In this document: in pieces, positions 1 to 7,700 of the stretch
Layout: every line of letters starts with the position of its first letter
Numbering within the stretch: the first letter of the stretch is position 1
NCBI GenBank assembly: GCA_946479615.1
Contig: CAMLGR010000181.1
Span: 1-8,445 of the forward strand
From: an uncultured Bacteroidota bacterium
GTDB taxonomy: Bacteria; Bacteroidota; Bacteroidia; Chitinophagales; Chitinophagaceae
Reading direction: 5' to 3'
DNA: 8,445 bases
Translations under genes and position numbers: made by a program
The notes under the pieces: model-generated
What the model was told of the DNA's origin: nothing
The model's input: only the letters and a program-made list of their open reading frames with translations
Databases searched by the model: none

Positions 1-1
1 G

Positions 2-2314
2 TTCGATAGTAAAGGAAAACTCGTCAAGGCCGAGATCAGCGATAAGAACGGAACAGTTGAATTTTCAAAGATCGATACCGGCCATTATTTTATTAAAGCC
101 GGTATGGTAGGGTATGAGCGTTATCAATCCGATGTATTTATAGTAACGGGTGATAAAGAGATCAGTCTTCCTGTTGTCGTTCTCGTTACCAGGCAGGGAT
201 CATTAAAAGAAGTAACGGTTGAAAGCAAAAAGCCTTTTATCGAAAGGCAACTCGATAAGATCGTACTCAACGTGGAAAGCAGCATCACCAGCGCCGGTTC
301 CTCTGTGATGGACATGATCAGTAAAGCGCCGGCTGTTACGGTGGACCAGAATGATAATGTGAGTATTAAAGGGAAAAGCGGCGTGATCATTATGATTGAT
401 AGTAAACCGGTACAGCTTTCCGGTGTTGACCTGGCCAATATGCTGAAAGCATTGCCTGCTTCTTCGGCCGATAAGATCGAGATCATCAGTAACCCTTCTG
501 CCAAATACGATGCTTCAGGTTCTGCAGGCATTATCAATATCCGGTTGAAAAAAGATCAGCGGATGGGATGGAACGGCTCCATCACTGCCGGGTATTCACA
601 GGGATTTTACCCGAAATACAATTCCACGCTGACACTGAATTACCGGAATAAGAAATGGAATTTCTTTGGCAGCTATACTTATTCCTACCGGAAAATGCTG
701 ATCGACCTGCTATTGCTTCGTGATTTTTACCAGGGAAGTTCTTACAGCGGAGGATATATCCAGAAAAGCTTTTTTACGTTTCCTTACGGCACCCATGTAG
801 GTAAAACAGGATTCGATTATTTTATCTCGAAGAAAGTAACCATTGGTACTATATTAAGCAGTGTTACGAACGGGTTCTCGCCACGCAATGATGAACAGGC
901 GACTGTTACCGATGCCAGTAAGGCCATTGCATCATATTATACCACGCGCAACCGCTCGAAGGAACGATGGAGCAATTATGCAGGTAATATCAACCTGAAA
1001 TATATCATTGATACTACGGGTCGTGAACTCACGATCGATCTCGATCATGCACGTTACTGGAATACGACCAACCAGCATTTCTTTACCGATTATTTCGATG
1101 CTGATCGTACACTCAATGGCCCTTCGGATACATTGCTGGGGAATATCAAAGGCGATCTGAAAATCTATTCGGTGAAATCCGATCTTGCCTGGCCGTTGAA
1201 TCCAAAGGAAAAGATCGAGGCCGGCATCAAATCGAGTTGGGTAAAAGCAGATAACGACCTGAAGTTTTATACGATGGTTACCGGTTTGCAACAATACGAT
1301 GCCAGCCGGAGCAATCATTTTATTTATGACGAACAGATCAATGCTGCGTATATCAATTACCGGAAAGATCTTGCCAGTTTCAGTGTGCAGTTGGGTGTGC
1401 GGGCGGAACAAACCAATGCGAAGGGTAAACAACTTACTTCCGGCCGCAATTTCGATACGTCGTACCTGAAATTATTCCCCAGTTTCTTTATCAGTAAAAA
1501 AGCAGGAGCCGATAATGAATTCAGTCTTTCGTTAAGCAAGCGGATTGACCGTCCCACTTACCGTCAGCTCAATCCTTTCCGATTTTATATCGATCCTACC
1601 ACTTACACCGAAGGAAACCCTTACCTGCGGCCACAGTTCACCTATTCCTATGAACTGGCATGGTCATGGAAACAACAATTATTTACCACGCTTGGTTATT
1701 CCCGGACGACATCCAACATGACGACGGTGATCCTTCCTGAAACGGATCAGCAGAATGTGACATTGCAGACAGATGTAAACATCAAATCATTCGATTATTA
1801 CGGGATTAATATATCCGCAACGTTCAAGCCGGTGAAATGGTGGAGCAATACCAATAACCTGAATGTGTATTACGGCCATTATTCCGGGAATGTACTCAAC
1901 ACCGGCTTGAGTGATGGAAATGTAGTGGCAGATGTGAGTTGTAATAATATCTTGTCGTTTACCAATATCCTGAATGCGGAGGTGAATGTTAAATACACTT
2001 CGAAAGGGGTCTATGGGTTTTTCTATGTCAATCCAACCTGGAACCTGTCTGTTGGTGTGCAGCGTAATATCCTGAAATCGAAAGCTACCCTAAAGCTGAA
2101 TATCTCCGATATATTCTGGAGCGATTACCCGCATGGGGTAAGTAATTTCTTTAACGAGACCGGTGGCTTCAGCGAATACTTTTCCAACCGCAGGGATACA
2201 CGGGTAGCGGCATTTAGTTTTACCTACCGCTTTGGTAAAAAATCAGTCAGTGCGTTGAAATTGAAAACCGGTGGAGCAGAAGATGAAAAAAGAAGAGCAG
2301 CGGCAGGAGGATGA
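2..2314 (+). CDS. Outer-membrane beta-barrel family protein (TonB-receptor-like, OMP_b-brl_3 type), 5' partial
   Basis: The reading frame is open to the left edge, so the start and signal peptide lie outside; the ATG at 104 is internal. About 770 residues are visible, ending in TGA at 2312-2314. The first ~75 residues look like the end of a carboxypeptidase-regulatory-like beta-sandwich (DKNGTVEFSKIDTGHYFIKA, then a GY motif). A plug-like region follows (roughly nt 225-565) with the family's usual words: SVMDMISKAPAV, VSIKGKSG, KIEIISNPSAKYDASG and GIINIRLKK. The rest is an alternating, aromatic-rich barrel ending FSFTYRFGKKSV, then a short charged tail (EDEKRR). This layout is typical of the Bacteroidota OMP_b-brl_3 family, related to TonB-dependent receptors; it would sit in the outer membrane. 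The substrate cannot be told: no SusD-like partner, sigma/anti-sigma pair or TonB gene lies in view. It converges with the DUF1801 gene, and I see no good terminator hairpin in the 23-bp gap. Family confidence is high, function low. Confidence 0.9.
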   Translation, partial: FDSKGKLVKAEISDKNGTVEFSKIDTGHYFIKAGMVGYERYQSDVFIVTGDKEISLPVVVLVTRQGSLKEVTVESKKPFIERQLDKIVLNVESSITSAGSSVMDMISKAPAVTVDQNDNVSIKGKSGVIIMIDSKPVQLSGVDLANMLKALPASSADKIEIISNPSAKYDASGSAGIINIRLKKDQRMGWNGSITAGYSQGFYPKYNSTLTLNYRNKKWNFFGSYTYSYRKMLIDLLLLRDFYQGSSYSGGYIQKSFFTFPYGTHVGKTGFDYFISKKVTIGTILSSVTNGFSPRNDEQATVTDASKAIASYYTTRNRSKERWSNYAGNINLKYIIDTTGRELTIDLDHARYWNTTNQHFFTDYFDADRTLNGPSDTLLGNIKGDLKIYSVKSDLAWPLNPKEKIEAGIKSSWVKADNDLKFYTMVTGLQQYDASRSNHFIYDEQINAAYINYRKDLASFSVQLGVRAEQTNAKGKQLTSGRNFDTSYLKLFPSFFISKKAGADNEFSLSLSKRIDRPTYRQLNPFRFYIDPTTYTEGNPYLRPQFTYSYELAWSWKQQLFTTLGYSRTTSNMTTVILPETDQQNVTLQTDVNIKSFDYYGINISATFKPVKWWSNTNNLNVYYGHYSGNVLNTGLSDGNVVADVSCNNILSFTNILNAEVNVKYTSKGVYGFFYVNPTWNLSVGVQRNILKSKATLKLNISDIFWSDYPHGVSNFFNETGGFSEYFSNRRDTRVAAFSFTYRFGKKSVSALKLKTGGAEDEKRRAAAGG

Positions 2315-2337
2315 TCGTGATAAGAAACCAGCTGTAT

Positions 2338-2760
2338 TTATTTAACCGGGTATTTTTTGCGGATTTTATCGACGCCTCTTTTAATTAAAGCCTCTAATAC
2401 TTTTATATCGATATCCCCGAGTGTCCTGACATACAAGCAGCTCTTGCCAACTTTGTGCTTGCCCAGTTTATTTAACAGGTCGGTGTTTTCATCAGCCGAC
2501 AGCATTACATATAATGAAATATTCCCTGTGCGCGGAGAAAATCCTGCCAGGCAGGTGTCGCCTTCATGACCGCTATCGTATTTATAATGATAGGAGCCAA
2601 AACCTACGATCGAAGGTCCCCACATTTTGGGGTTGAACCCTGTTGCTTTTTTCATCAATTGGATGAGGGTATTACAATCTTCGCGTACCTGGCCCGTCGT
2701 TTTTTTATCCAGGAAATCTTTAACAGAGACTGCGGTGGGTTTTGTTTTTTGCTCAGCCAT
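2338..2760 (-). CDS. DUF1801 (YdhG-like) domain protein
   Basis: A 140-residue soluble protein with no signal peptide, read from the ATG at 2760-2758 (MAEQKTKP). A TTG two codons further up (2766) is also in frame, but the ATG is preferred; neither has a Shine-Dalgarno site. The protein has the DUF1801 pattern: an N-terminal helical part (VKDFLDKKTTGQVREDCNTL), a central strand-rich segment with KMWGPSIVGFGSYHYKY and GFSPRTGNISLYVM, and a helical, basic C-terminus (VLEALIKRGVDKIRKKYPVK). From family knowledge, DUF1801 covers small cytoplasmic proteins of mostly unknown role; the Bacillus relative YdhG has been proposed as a frataxin-like iron chaperone. Nothing here confirms iron binding. The length is normal for the family and the gene looks intact. 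It is convergent with the barrel gene and divergent from the exported-protein gene, so it is probably transcribed alone. I found no convincing TAnnTTTG promoter on this strand in the spacer. Confidence 0.85.
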   Translation of the reverse strand: MAEQKTKPTAVSVKDFLDKKTTGQVREDCNTLIQLMKKATGFNPKMWGPSIVGFGSYHYKYDSGHEGDTCLAGFSPRTGNISLYVMLSADENTDLLNKLGKHKVGKSCLYVRTLGDIDIKVLEALIKRGVDKIRKKYPVK

Positions 2761-2907
2761 ATACAAGGGTTAAAAATGTGACCGGAATAGTTCTGTCAAG
2801 TTATTTCTTTTTTGTTGTAAACCGCCAGGACTATGAAAAATAATCCTGTTTGCCACCCGTTAATCTGCAATTAATATCTCCCTTTTACCGGTTCATACCA
2901 TTCCGTG

Positions 2908-2938
2908 TTGCCAGGCTTTTATTGCCGTGCTAGGTTTG
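2908..2938 (+). promoter_or_regulatory. Bacteroidota-type promoter for the 198-aa exported protein
   Basis: TTG at 2908-2910 is followed after 20 nt by TAGGTTTG at 2931-2938, an exact fit to the Bacteroidota housekeeping consensus (TTG near -33, TAnnTTTG near -7). Transcription would start around 2943-2946, giving a 5' leader of only ~20 nt that is A/T-rich (TAAATAAAAAATAGC) and has no Shine-Dalgarno site, as is common in this phylum. The match and position are seen in the sequence; activity is inferred. Confidence 0.6.
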
Positions 2939-2962
2939 CCGCGTTAGTAAATAAAAAATAGC

Positions 2963-3559
2963 ATGCGGAATATTTTTTCTTTTCTTTTTGTAGCCATTGC
3001 AGTAGCCATTGTTAACGCACAGCCAGCCCTGATGAAAGCCGGTGCTATTATACAATATATCGATAAACTGCCTGTCAATCCTGCTGTTGCTATCGAAGCA
3101 AACGATAAACGCATACTGGCAATGAAAAGACAGGAAGAATTGCAGTCACAGATCGATGTGCTGGTTGAACGAGCCGGGCATAAAAGCAGGATATTATCCA
3201 TGCTGTCCAAAAAATATGACTATGAAAGCGATCGCTATGATTTCAGTAAGATCATTATTAAAAAAGATAAGGAACTCGACGAGAGAATGCAGGAGGTCAA
3301 TACAGCGTTTTTTTATGAATGGGATACTTATACAAGAAATGCAGGCACTGATCCTGATTCGGCGAGGAAATATTTTCCCGTATTGGCCGGAAAAGTGAAA
3401 CAACAATTACAGGAACTGGTAATTTATATGGATAAAAGAAACCTGGATGCCGTTGTGGATAATTCGGAAGCATCGAATCCCTATTACCAGCAATTACTGG
3501 AAATACGAGGCATCATGATCGACAGGGTAATGAAACTCAACCAGCTCACAGAACAATAA
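2963..3559 (+). CDS. Exported helical protein of unknown function
   Basis: A 198-residue protein whose family I do not recognise. The start is well fixed: an in-frame TAA at 2948-2950 lies just upstream, and a promoter ends at 2938. Residues 1-19 form a classic type I signal peptide (short basic n-region MRN, hydrophobic IFSFLFVAIAVAIV, cleavage expected after VNA before Q20). No lipobox and no cysteine are present, so the mature protein is probably periplasmic and soluble. The mature part is rich in Lys, Glu, Asp and Gln with likely long helices (about residues 46-72, 90-115 and 130-160). Short heptad-like stretches such as RQEELQSQIDVLVERAG suggest a coiled coil or helical bundle. Between them are Tyr/Asp-rich turns (KKYDYESDRYDF). 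No catalytic motif is visible. No neighbour shares its strand closely enough to suggest an operon: the next + gene starts 330 bp later, beyond a long palindrome. Confidence 0.8.
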   Translation: MRNIFSFLFVAIAVAIVNAQPALMKAGAIIQYIDKLPVNPAVAIEANDKRILAMKRQEELQSQIDVLVERAGHKSRILSMLSKKYDYESDRYDFSKIIIKKDKELDERMQEVNTAFFYEWDTYTRNAGTDPDSARKYFPVLAGKVKQQLQELVIYMDKRNLDAVVDNSEASNPYYQQLLEIRGIMIDRVMKLNQLTEQ

Positions 3560-3582
3560 TTCAATCATTTCATCCGGGAAAA

Positions 3583-3707
3583 CCCCTATGTGAAACCTAT
3601 GTTCCTATGTGCCTATGTGGTGAACTACGCCGTACTGATAAAGAATTATATCAGTCTTGCGTAATTTTTACCACATAGGCACATAAGAACATAGGTTTCA
3701 CATGGGG
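3583..3707. repeat. Long imperfect palindrome built of CCTATGTG words
   Basis: Arms 3583-3621 and 3670-3707 are inverted copies that differ by one extra T (3587) and one mismatch, giving about 37 paired bases. Each arm is itself repetitive: CCTATGTG or a one-base variant occurs at 3585, 3596, 3604 and 3612 on the left, and its complement at 3672, 3680 and 3688 plus a shortened copy at 3699 on the right. Inside the 48-nt centre are further nested arms (TACGC 3626-3630 with GCGTA 3659-3663; ACTGATA 3634-3640 with TATCAGT 3649-3655), so the whole element could fold into one very long hairpin or cruciform. No coding sequence and no clear target-site duplication was found. It lies 24 bp after the stop of the exported-protein gene, so it may help terminate or stabilise that transcript. 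It could equally be a dispersed intergenic repeat. Confidence 0.85.
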
Positions 3708-3759
3708 AGAACGATATACAAATGCAGGTGAATAAAGTTCATTATTCCTTGATTTTTTA

Positions 3760-3788
3760 TTGAAAATGTTAAGGTCCGCTTAACATTG
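3760..3788 (+). promoter_or_regulatory. Weak promoter candidate for the DUF4397 lipoprotein
   Basis: TTG at 3760-3762 and TAACATTG at 3781-3788 are separated by 18 nt. The second box differs from TAnnTTTG at one base. This would give a leader of about 95 nt. The candidate -7 box lies inside the right arm of the palindrome at 3765-3787, so binding of a regulator there would block it. Boxes this short occur by chance in A/T-rich DNA, so this is tentative. Confidence 0.3.
3765..3787. promoter_or_regulatory. Operator-like palindrome upstream of the lipoprotein gene
   Basis: AATGTTAAG (3765-3773) and CTTAACATT (3779-3787) are perfect 9-bp inverted arms around the 5-nt centre GTCCG. The size and symmetry suit a dimeric DNA-binding protein, and the right arm overlaps the candidate -7 box. 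It has no following run of T long enough for a convincing terminator. The palindrome is certain; its role is inferred. Confidence 0.4.
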
Positions 3789-3877
3789 TTTTGGTATACC
3801 ATTAACGCCTTCTTTGGCATCATTTTTCCGCCTTTCTTACTCCATCTATTCAGAATTTTTAATCATCAAAAAACAAT

Positions 3878-3883
3878 AGGAGA
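3878..3883 (+). promoter_or_regulatory. Ribosome binding site of the lipoprotein gene
   Basis: AGGAGA, within a longer purine run (AGGAGAGAGAG), ends 6 nt before the ATG at 3890. It is unusual in this window, where the other visible start has no such site. It supports ATG 3890 as the start and suggests good translation. Confidence 0.6.
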
Positions 3884-3889
3884 GAGAGT

Positions 3890-4651
3890 ATGAAAAAGTT
3901 TTTTTCGTCGATTCGTGCGGGAGCCTGGGCGTTAACAGGGATTTTAGGAGTGGGATTGTTATTTGCAGCCTGTAACAAAGATCACAATAATGACCAGGAT
4001 ATACCCGTTGCCGGGTTGATGGCATTCAACCTGTCACCCGATGTAACAGCAGCCGGGTTTGCCATATCCGGTAACCAGCTTACTTCAGGTCCTTTAAACT
4101 TTAATAGTTTCACCGGCGGGTACCTTAGTATCTATCCTGGTGACAGGGCCGTAGAATCATTTAATTATAATAATGGCGGATCATTAGCGAGCGCCAATTT
4201 CAACTTCGAGGCTACCAAATACTATTCCGTATTCCTGGTAGGAGCCGACAGCAGTTACCAGAATGTAATAGTGAATGATGATATCGACAGCCTCTCCGGT
4301 TCGGGGCAGGCATTTGTAAGATATATCAATGCTATTCCTGATGCTTCTGTGCCTACTGTGACGGTAGCGGTTAATGGCAGCAATGTGGTAAATGATAATG
4401 CAGCGTTTGCTTCTGTTTCTCAATTTACAGAAGTAGCGCCGGGATCAATTACCATTCATGTTACCAATGGAGGAACAATCGATGCGACCCGCTCTATCAC
4501 TGTTGAACAACGTGGTGTGTATACCATCCTGCTGGCTGGTAAACCAGGCGGTACAGGCGATAACGCCGTCCAGATAAAGTTTATCCAGAACGGAACACTG
4601 GATGCGACCACAGGGACAGAGAGTACGTCTTCTGCCAGGAAAGTTCAATAA
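3890..4651 (+). CDS. DUF4397 domain-containing lipoprotein
   Basis: A 253-residue protein starting MKKFFSSIRAG, with a hydrophobic segment (about residues 12-27) ending in the lipobox LFAAC. Cys28 would be lipidated and become the mature N-terminus. It is followed by NKDHNNDQD, an acidic stretch similar to the export tags that send Bacteroidota lipoproteins to the cell surface (family knowledge; not a perfect match). The mature part is two related beta-sandwich segments: residues ~40-137 (VAGLMAFNLSPDVTAAGFAI, FNSFTGGYLSIYPGDRAV, YYSVFLVG) and ~139-236 (AFVRYINAIPDASVPTVTVA, FASVSQFTEVAPGSITIHV, VYTILLAG). Both follow the DUF4397 outline: a start with N-x-(S/I)-PD, a middle Y/F-x-x-(V/I)-xPG turn, and a final strand before a GAD or GKPGG loop. 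DUF4397 proteins are extracytoplasmic and poorly understood; no enzyme motif is seen. The gene seems monocistronic: long spacer before it, strong hairpin 3 nt after its TAA. Confidence 0.85.
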   Translation: MKKFFSSIRAGAWALTGILGVGLLFAACNKDHNNDQDIPVAGLMAFNLSPDVTAAGFAISGNQLTSGPLNFNSFTGGYLSIYPGDRAVESFNYNNGGSLASANFNFEATKYYSVFLVGADSSYQNVIVNDDIDSLSGSGQAFVRYINAIPDASVPTVTVAVNGSNVVNDNAAFASVSQFTEVAPGSITIHVTNGGTIDATRSITVEQRGVYTILLAGKPGGTGDNAVQIKFIQNGTLDATTGTESTSSARKVQ

Positions 4652-4654
4652 GAC

Positions 4655-4739
4655 AAATTCAAAATTAAAAAGTCAAAAATAAAAAGGCCTTACTACATTA
4701 GTAAGGCCTTTTTATTTTTGACTTTTTAATTTTGAATTT
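4655..4739. terminator. Bidirectional terminator, perfect 40-bp inverted repeat
   Basis: Arms 4655-4694 and 4700-4739 are exact inverted copies around the centre ACATT; A4695 and T4699 can pair as well, leaving a 3-nt loop. The inner stem GGCCTTACT is followed on either strand by TTTTTATTTTT, the form of an intrinsic terminator, and the symmetry makes it work in both directions. It sits between convergent genes, 3 nt after the lipoprotein stop and 1 nt from the stop of the large minus-strand gene. The outer arms go far beyond a usual terminator and contain a 14-nt near-duplicate (TCAAAATTAAAAAG at 4659, TCAAAAATAAAAAG at 4673). Confidence 0.9.
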
Positions 4740-4740
4740 A

Positions 4741-7700
4741 TTATTTCTGCACCACAATCTTTTCCGTTCTTACTACTGTTCCTTTCTTATCCGTCACTTT
4801 CAGAATATACAATCCATTCGATAGTGTACTGATATCTATTCTGGTAGCAAGATTCGTAATAGCCTGTTTCCTGATCGTTTTGCCGGTGAGATCCAATAAT
4901 TCGATAACGCGGCTTTCAGAAACATAATTGTATACTACGAAGAAATTGCTGGCAGGATTTGGATATACATCCATTGTCCTGTCTGTTGCTTCGCTTGCTG
5001 GTCTTTCGGTTGCTACCAGTTCTGTAAGCTGCCTGGAAAAACCGCCGGTTGGTGGCACATAGGTAAATTCAAGAATGCTTCCGGGGTTGGCCGGTGTCGT
5101 AGTCACGTTGTTGGTTGGTCCCGATGTATTGCCTTCGGAATCGCAGGATACATAGATCTTTGTTCCATCAGGCGATACCACTACATCGCGGAATCTTCCT
5201 TTTCCCTGGAAATAATTGATGGTATCGGAAATAATACTTCTTCCATCACTGCTTAACTTGAATCTTGCAACAGCACCTTTTTTCAATTCAGCCACGAGCA
5301 ACGAATTCTGCCAGCCCGGTATAGCCGTACTTCCATAAAATTCCGTACCCGATGGCGCTGTCGATGGCCATGTCATATTATCGGTAGTAGAATCCGGTGG
5401 ATTTGATACAGGGAATAATGAACGGATCGGCTCTCTTACATTCAGTGTTGTACAATTATTCTGTTCATTGCCAACCCAGCCGCCGCCAAGATATCGCCCA
5501 TTGTAGTTGCCATCGCAGAAGCCGGCTACCAGGGGCCATCCATAGTTACGGCCGGTCTCGATAATATTCAATTCATCATCGCTGTAAGGGCCATGTTCAC
5601 TGCTGTACAAAATATCGGTACCATTTACATTACCCCAAACCAATCCCTGCGGATTGCGATGCCCGTACGTAAACACAGGCGTTTTTACGCCGGCATTGCT
5701 AAACGGATTATCGGCAGGTATCCAGGAGCCACTGATCAATTCAGTATTGAACCGGAGAATTTTTCCTTCGAGTACATTCAGGTTTTGCGCATTGTTGGTC
5801 CGTGCCAGGTTTTCAAATTGTCCTGCACCCATATCACCTACGGAATAATATAATTTCAGATCGGGACCGATCGCCAGTCTTGCCGAGTTATGGTCATTAC
5901 TACCCGGTATATTTTCCTGGATCGTTACTGCTTGTCCTAATGTCTTGCTCACAGAATCGTAAGTATAACGCGCGATCCTCGTTTTTCTCACATTGGTACT
6001 CACCGATTGATAAGTATAAGAAATATACACGTAAGGTTTCCCTTGTTTGAATTGCGGATGCAAAGCAAGACCGAGCAATCCATCCTGTCCCCCCACATTC
6101 ACAAAAGCAGAACCAAGACTTAATACGATGGTCTTTGCACCGGTAGCCGGGTTCACAAAACTGACTGTTCCTGCAAACCGTTCGGTGTACCAGATATTAT
6201 TATCCGGGCCGTAGACGAGATCATGCGGCATACGCTGGTTGGCGATCACGGTACGTTGGGTAAATGTTTCAAGACCCGGGTTAGGTGGCAGCATGGTGAC
6301 ATTGAGTGCTGTGCTGGCGGCGCTGGAATTGCCAGCCAGGTCTTTGGCGATTACAGTGAAAGAATAAGTAGTACCTGCTGTCAATCCTGTTACAGGATAA
6401 CTAAGCGCACCGATCATTGATGTATTGATCTTAGTTCCGTTGCGATATACATCATAACCGGCGATGCCGATATTATCGGTAGCGGCTGTCCACCCCAGTG
6501 TAAAGGAAGTTTGTGCAATACCTGTTGCCGATAAACTGGCGGGAGCCGTTGGCGCTTGTGCATCAGGCAAGGAAGCGATCAGTTGAGAACCGGGGATCAC
6601 TTCGCTCGGTGTGGTCGTAGCCTGTCCGGGTTTGGCCCAGCCTACGGCAAGGTTATCTCCCTGCGATCCTTCTTTCATTAATGCTTCGACATAATACAAT
6701 TGCCCGGCAGTAAGTGTAATGGCAGCTGATTTTTGAGTGGCTGCTTTATTCCATTCCCTGGAGTTGGTCCATGATGCATTGTAAGCAATTCTTACTTTAT
6801 TGGCAGGACTGCTTGTGGTACTTAACCATAATTCTGAATTATCATCACTGGCGATCCAGAACGTATAACTGCCGGTGGCCGGAGGACAGATATAGCCATA
6901 TACCCGCATACCAAAATTATCGGTGGTATTGGTCGGTGCCTCAAAGCTGGTGAGGGTTCCTGATGTTGTCGGGCTATTGGGATAGGTAGACAGCGAAGTA
7001 AGGTCAGACACTGCCGTTCCATTCACATTCTCCCATGTCTGGAAGTTGATAGCACCGGTGCCACTGCAACCGGCAGGCGGCGCAGGGGTGGTAACATTGA
7101 TCGTATTGCTATTGGCAGAGATATTACCGGCTGCATCACGCGCCTGTATATAAAAACTATAAGCAGTGGAAGCAGTAAGACCTGTAACTGCATACGAGGT
7201 GGTGGTAACAACTGCTGTATTGATCTTAACGCCGTTTCTGTACACATCATATCCTGTTACCGCACTATTATCGGTAGCGGCTGTCCATGTTAAGGTCAGC
7301 GATGTTTGCGTAAGCGCCGAACTTGCCAGGTTGGCTGGTGCGGTCGGGGCCTGCGTATCAGGAATGGAGGCGACCAGTTGTGAACCCGGTATCACTTCAC
7401 TTGGTGCAGAAGTCGATTGACCCGGTTTGGCCCAGCCCACTGCCATATTATCTCCCTGCGATCCTTCCTTCATTAATGCTTCCACATAATACAACTGGCC
7501 CATGGTTAATGTAATAGCTGCTGATTTTTGTGTAGCCGCTTTGTTCCATTCTCTTGCATTGGTCCATGATGTATTGTAGGCGATCCTTACTTTATTGGCA
7601 GGATTGCTGGTAGTGCTTAACCATAATTCTGAATTATCATCACTGGCGATCCAGAACGTATAACTGCCGGTAGCCGGCGGACAGATATAGCCGTATACTT

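Larger units (their letters stand above)
3560..3889. other. Gene-free spacer between the exported protein and the DUF4397 lipoprotein
   Basis: No credible gene lies in these 330 bases. The left part holds the long CCTATGTG palindrome (3583-3707). The right part is A/T-rich and holds a 9-bp-arm palindrome (3765-3787), a weak promoter candidate (3760-3788), and a purine-rich ribosome binding site just before the ATG at 3890. The ~85 nt between the candidate promoter and the ribosome binding site show nothing further that I can name. Confidence 0.7.

Noticed and set aside
104..106. ATG as the start of the barrel protein
   Set aside because: The preceding 34 codons are open and encode a typical carboxypeptidase-regulatory-like segment, so the gene is truncated by the window, not started here.
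932..1557. Minus-strand open frames within the barrel gene
   Set aside because: They are antisense to well-supported barrel strands and have no recognisable features or promoter.
2315..2337. Terminator between the barrel gene and the DUF1801 gene
   Set aside because: No stem of useful length with a T run was found in the 23-bp gap or just inside the gene ends.
2764..2766. TTG as the start of the DUF1801 gene
   Set aside because: An ATG two codons downstream (2760) is the better start; no ribosome binding site favours the TTG.
2357..2781. Plus-strand open frames across the DUF1801 gene
   Set aside because: They lie antisense to a gene with clear family motifs, and their translations show no domain or signal; they are shadows.
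3583..3707. CRISPR array or insertion sequence
   Set aside because: The repeated octamers have no spacers of regular size, there is no transposase, and no target duplication borders the inverted arms.
5593..7514. Several 60-86 codon plus- and minus-strand open frames inside the large gene
   Set aside because: All overlap the repetitive FN3/PA14/propeller coding region in other frames, have no start signals, and give low-complexity or improbable proteins.
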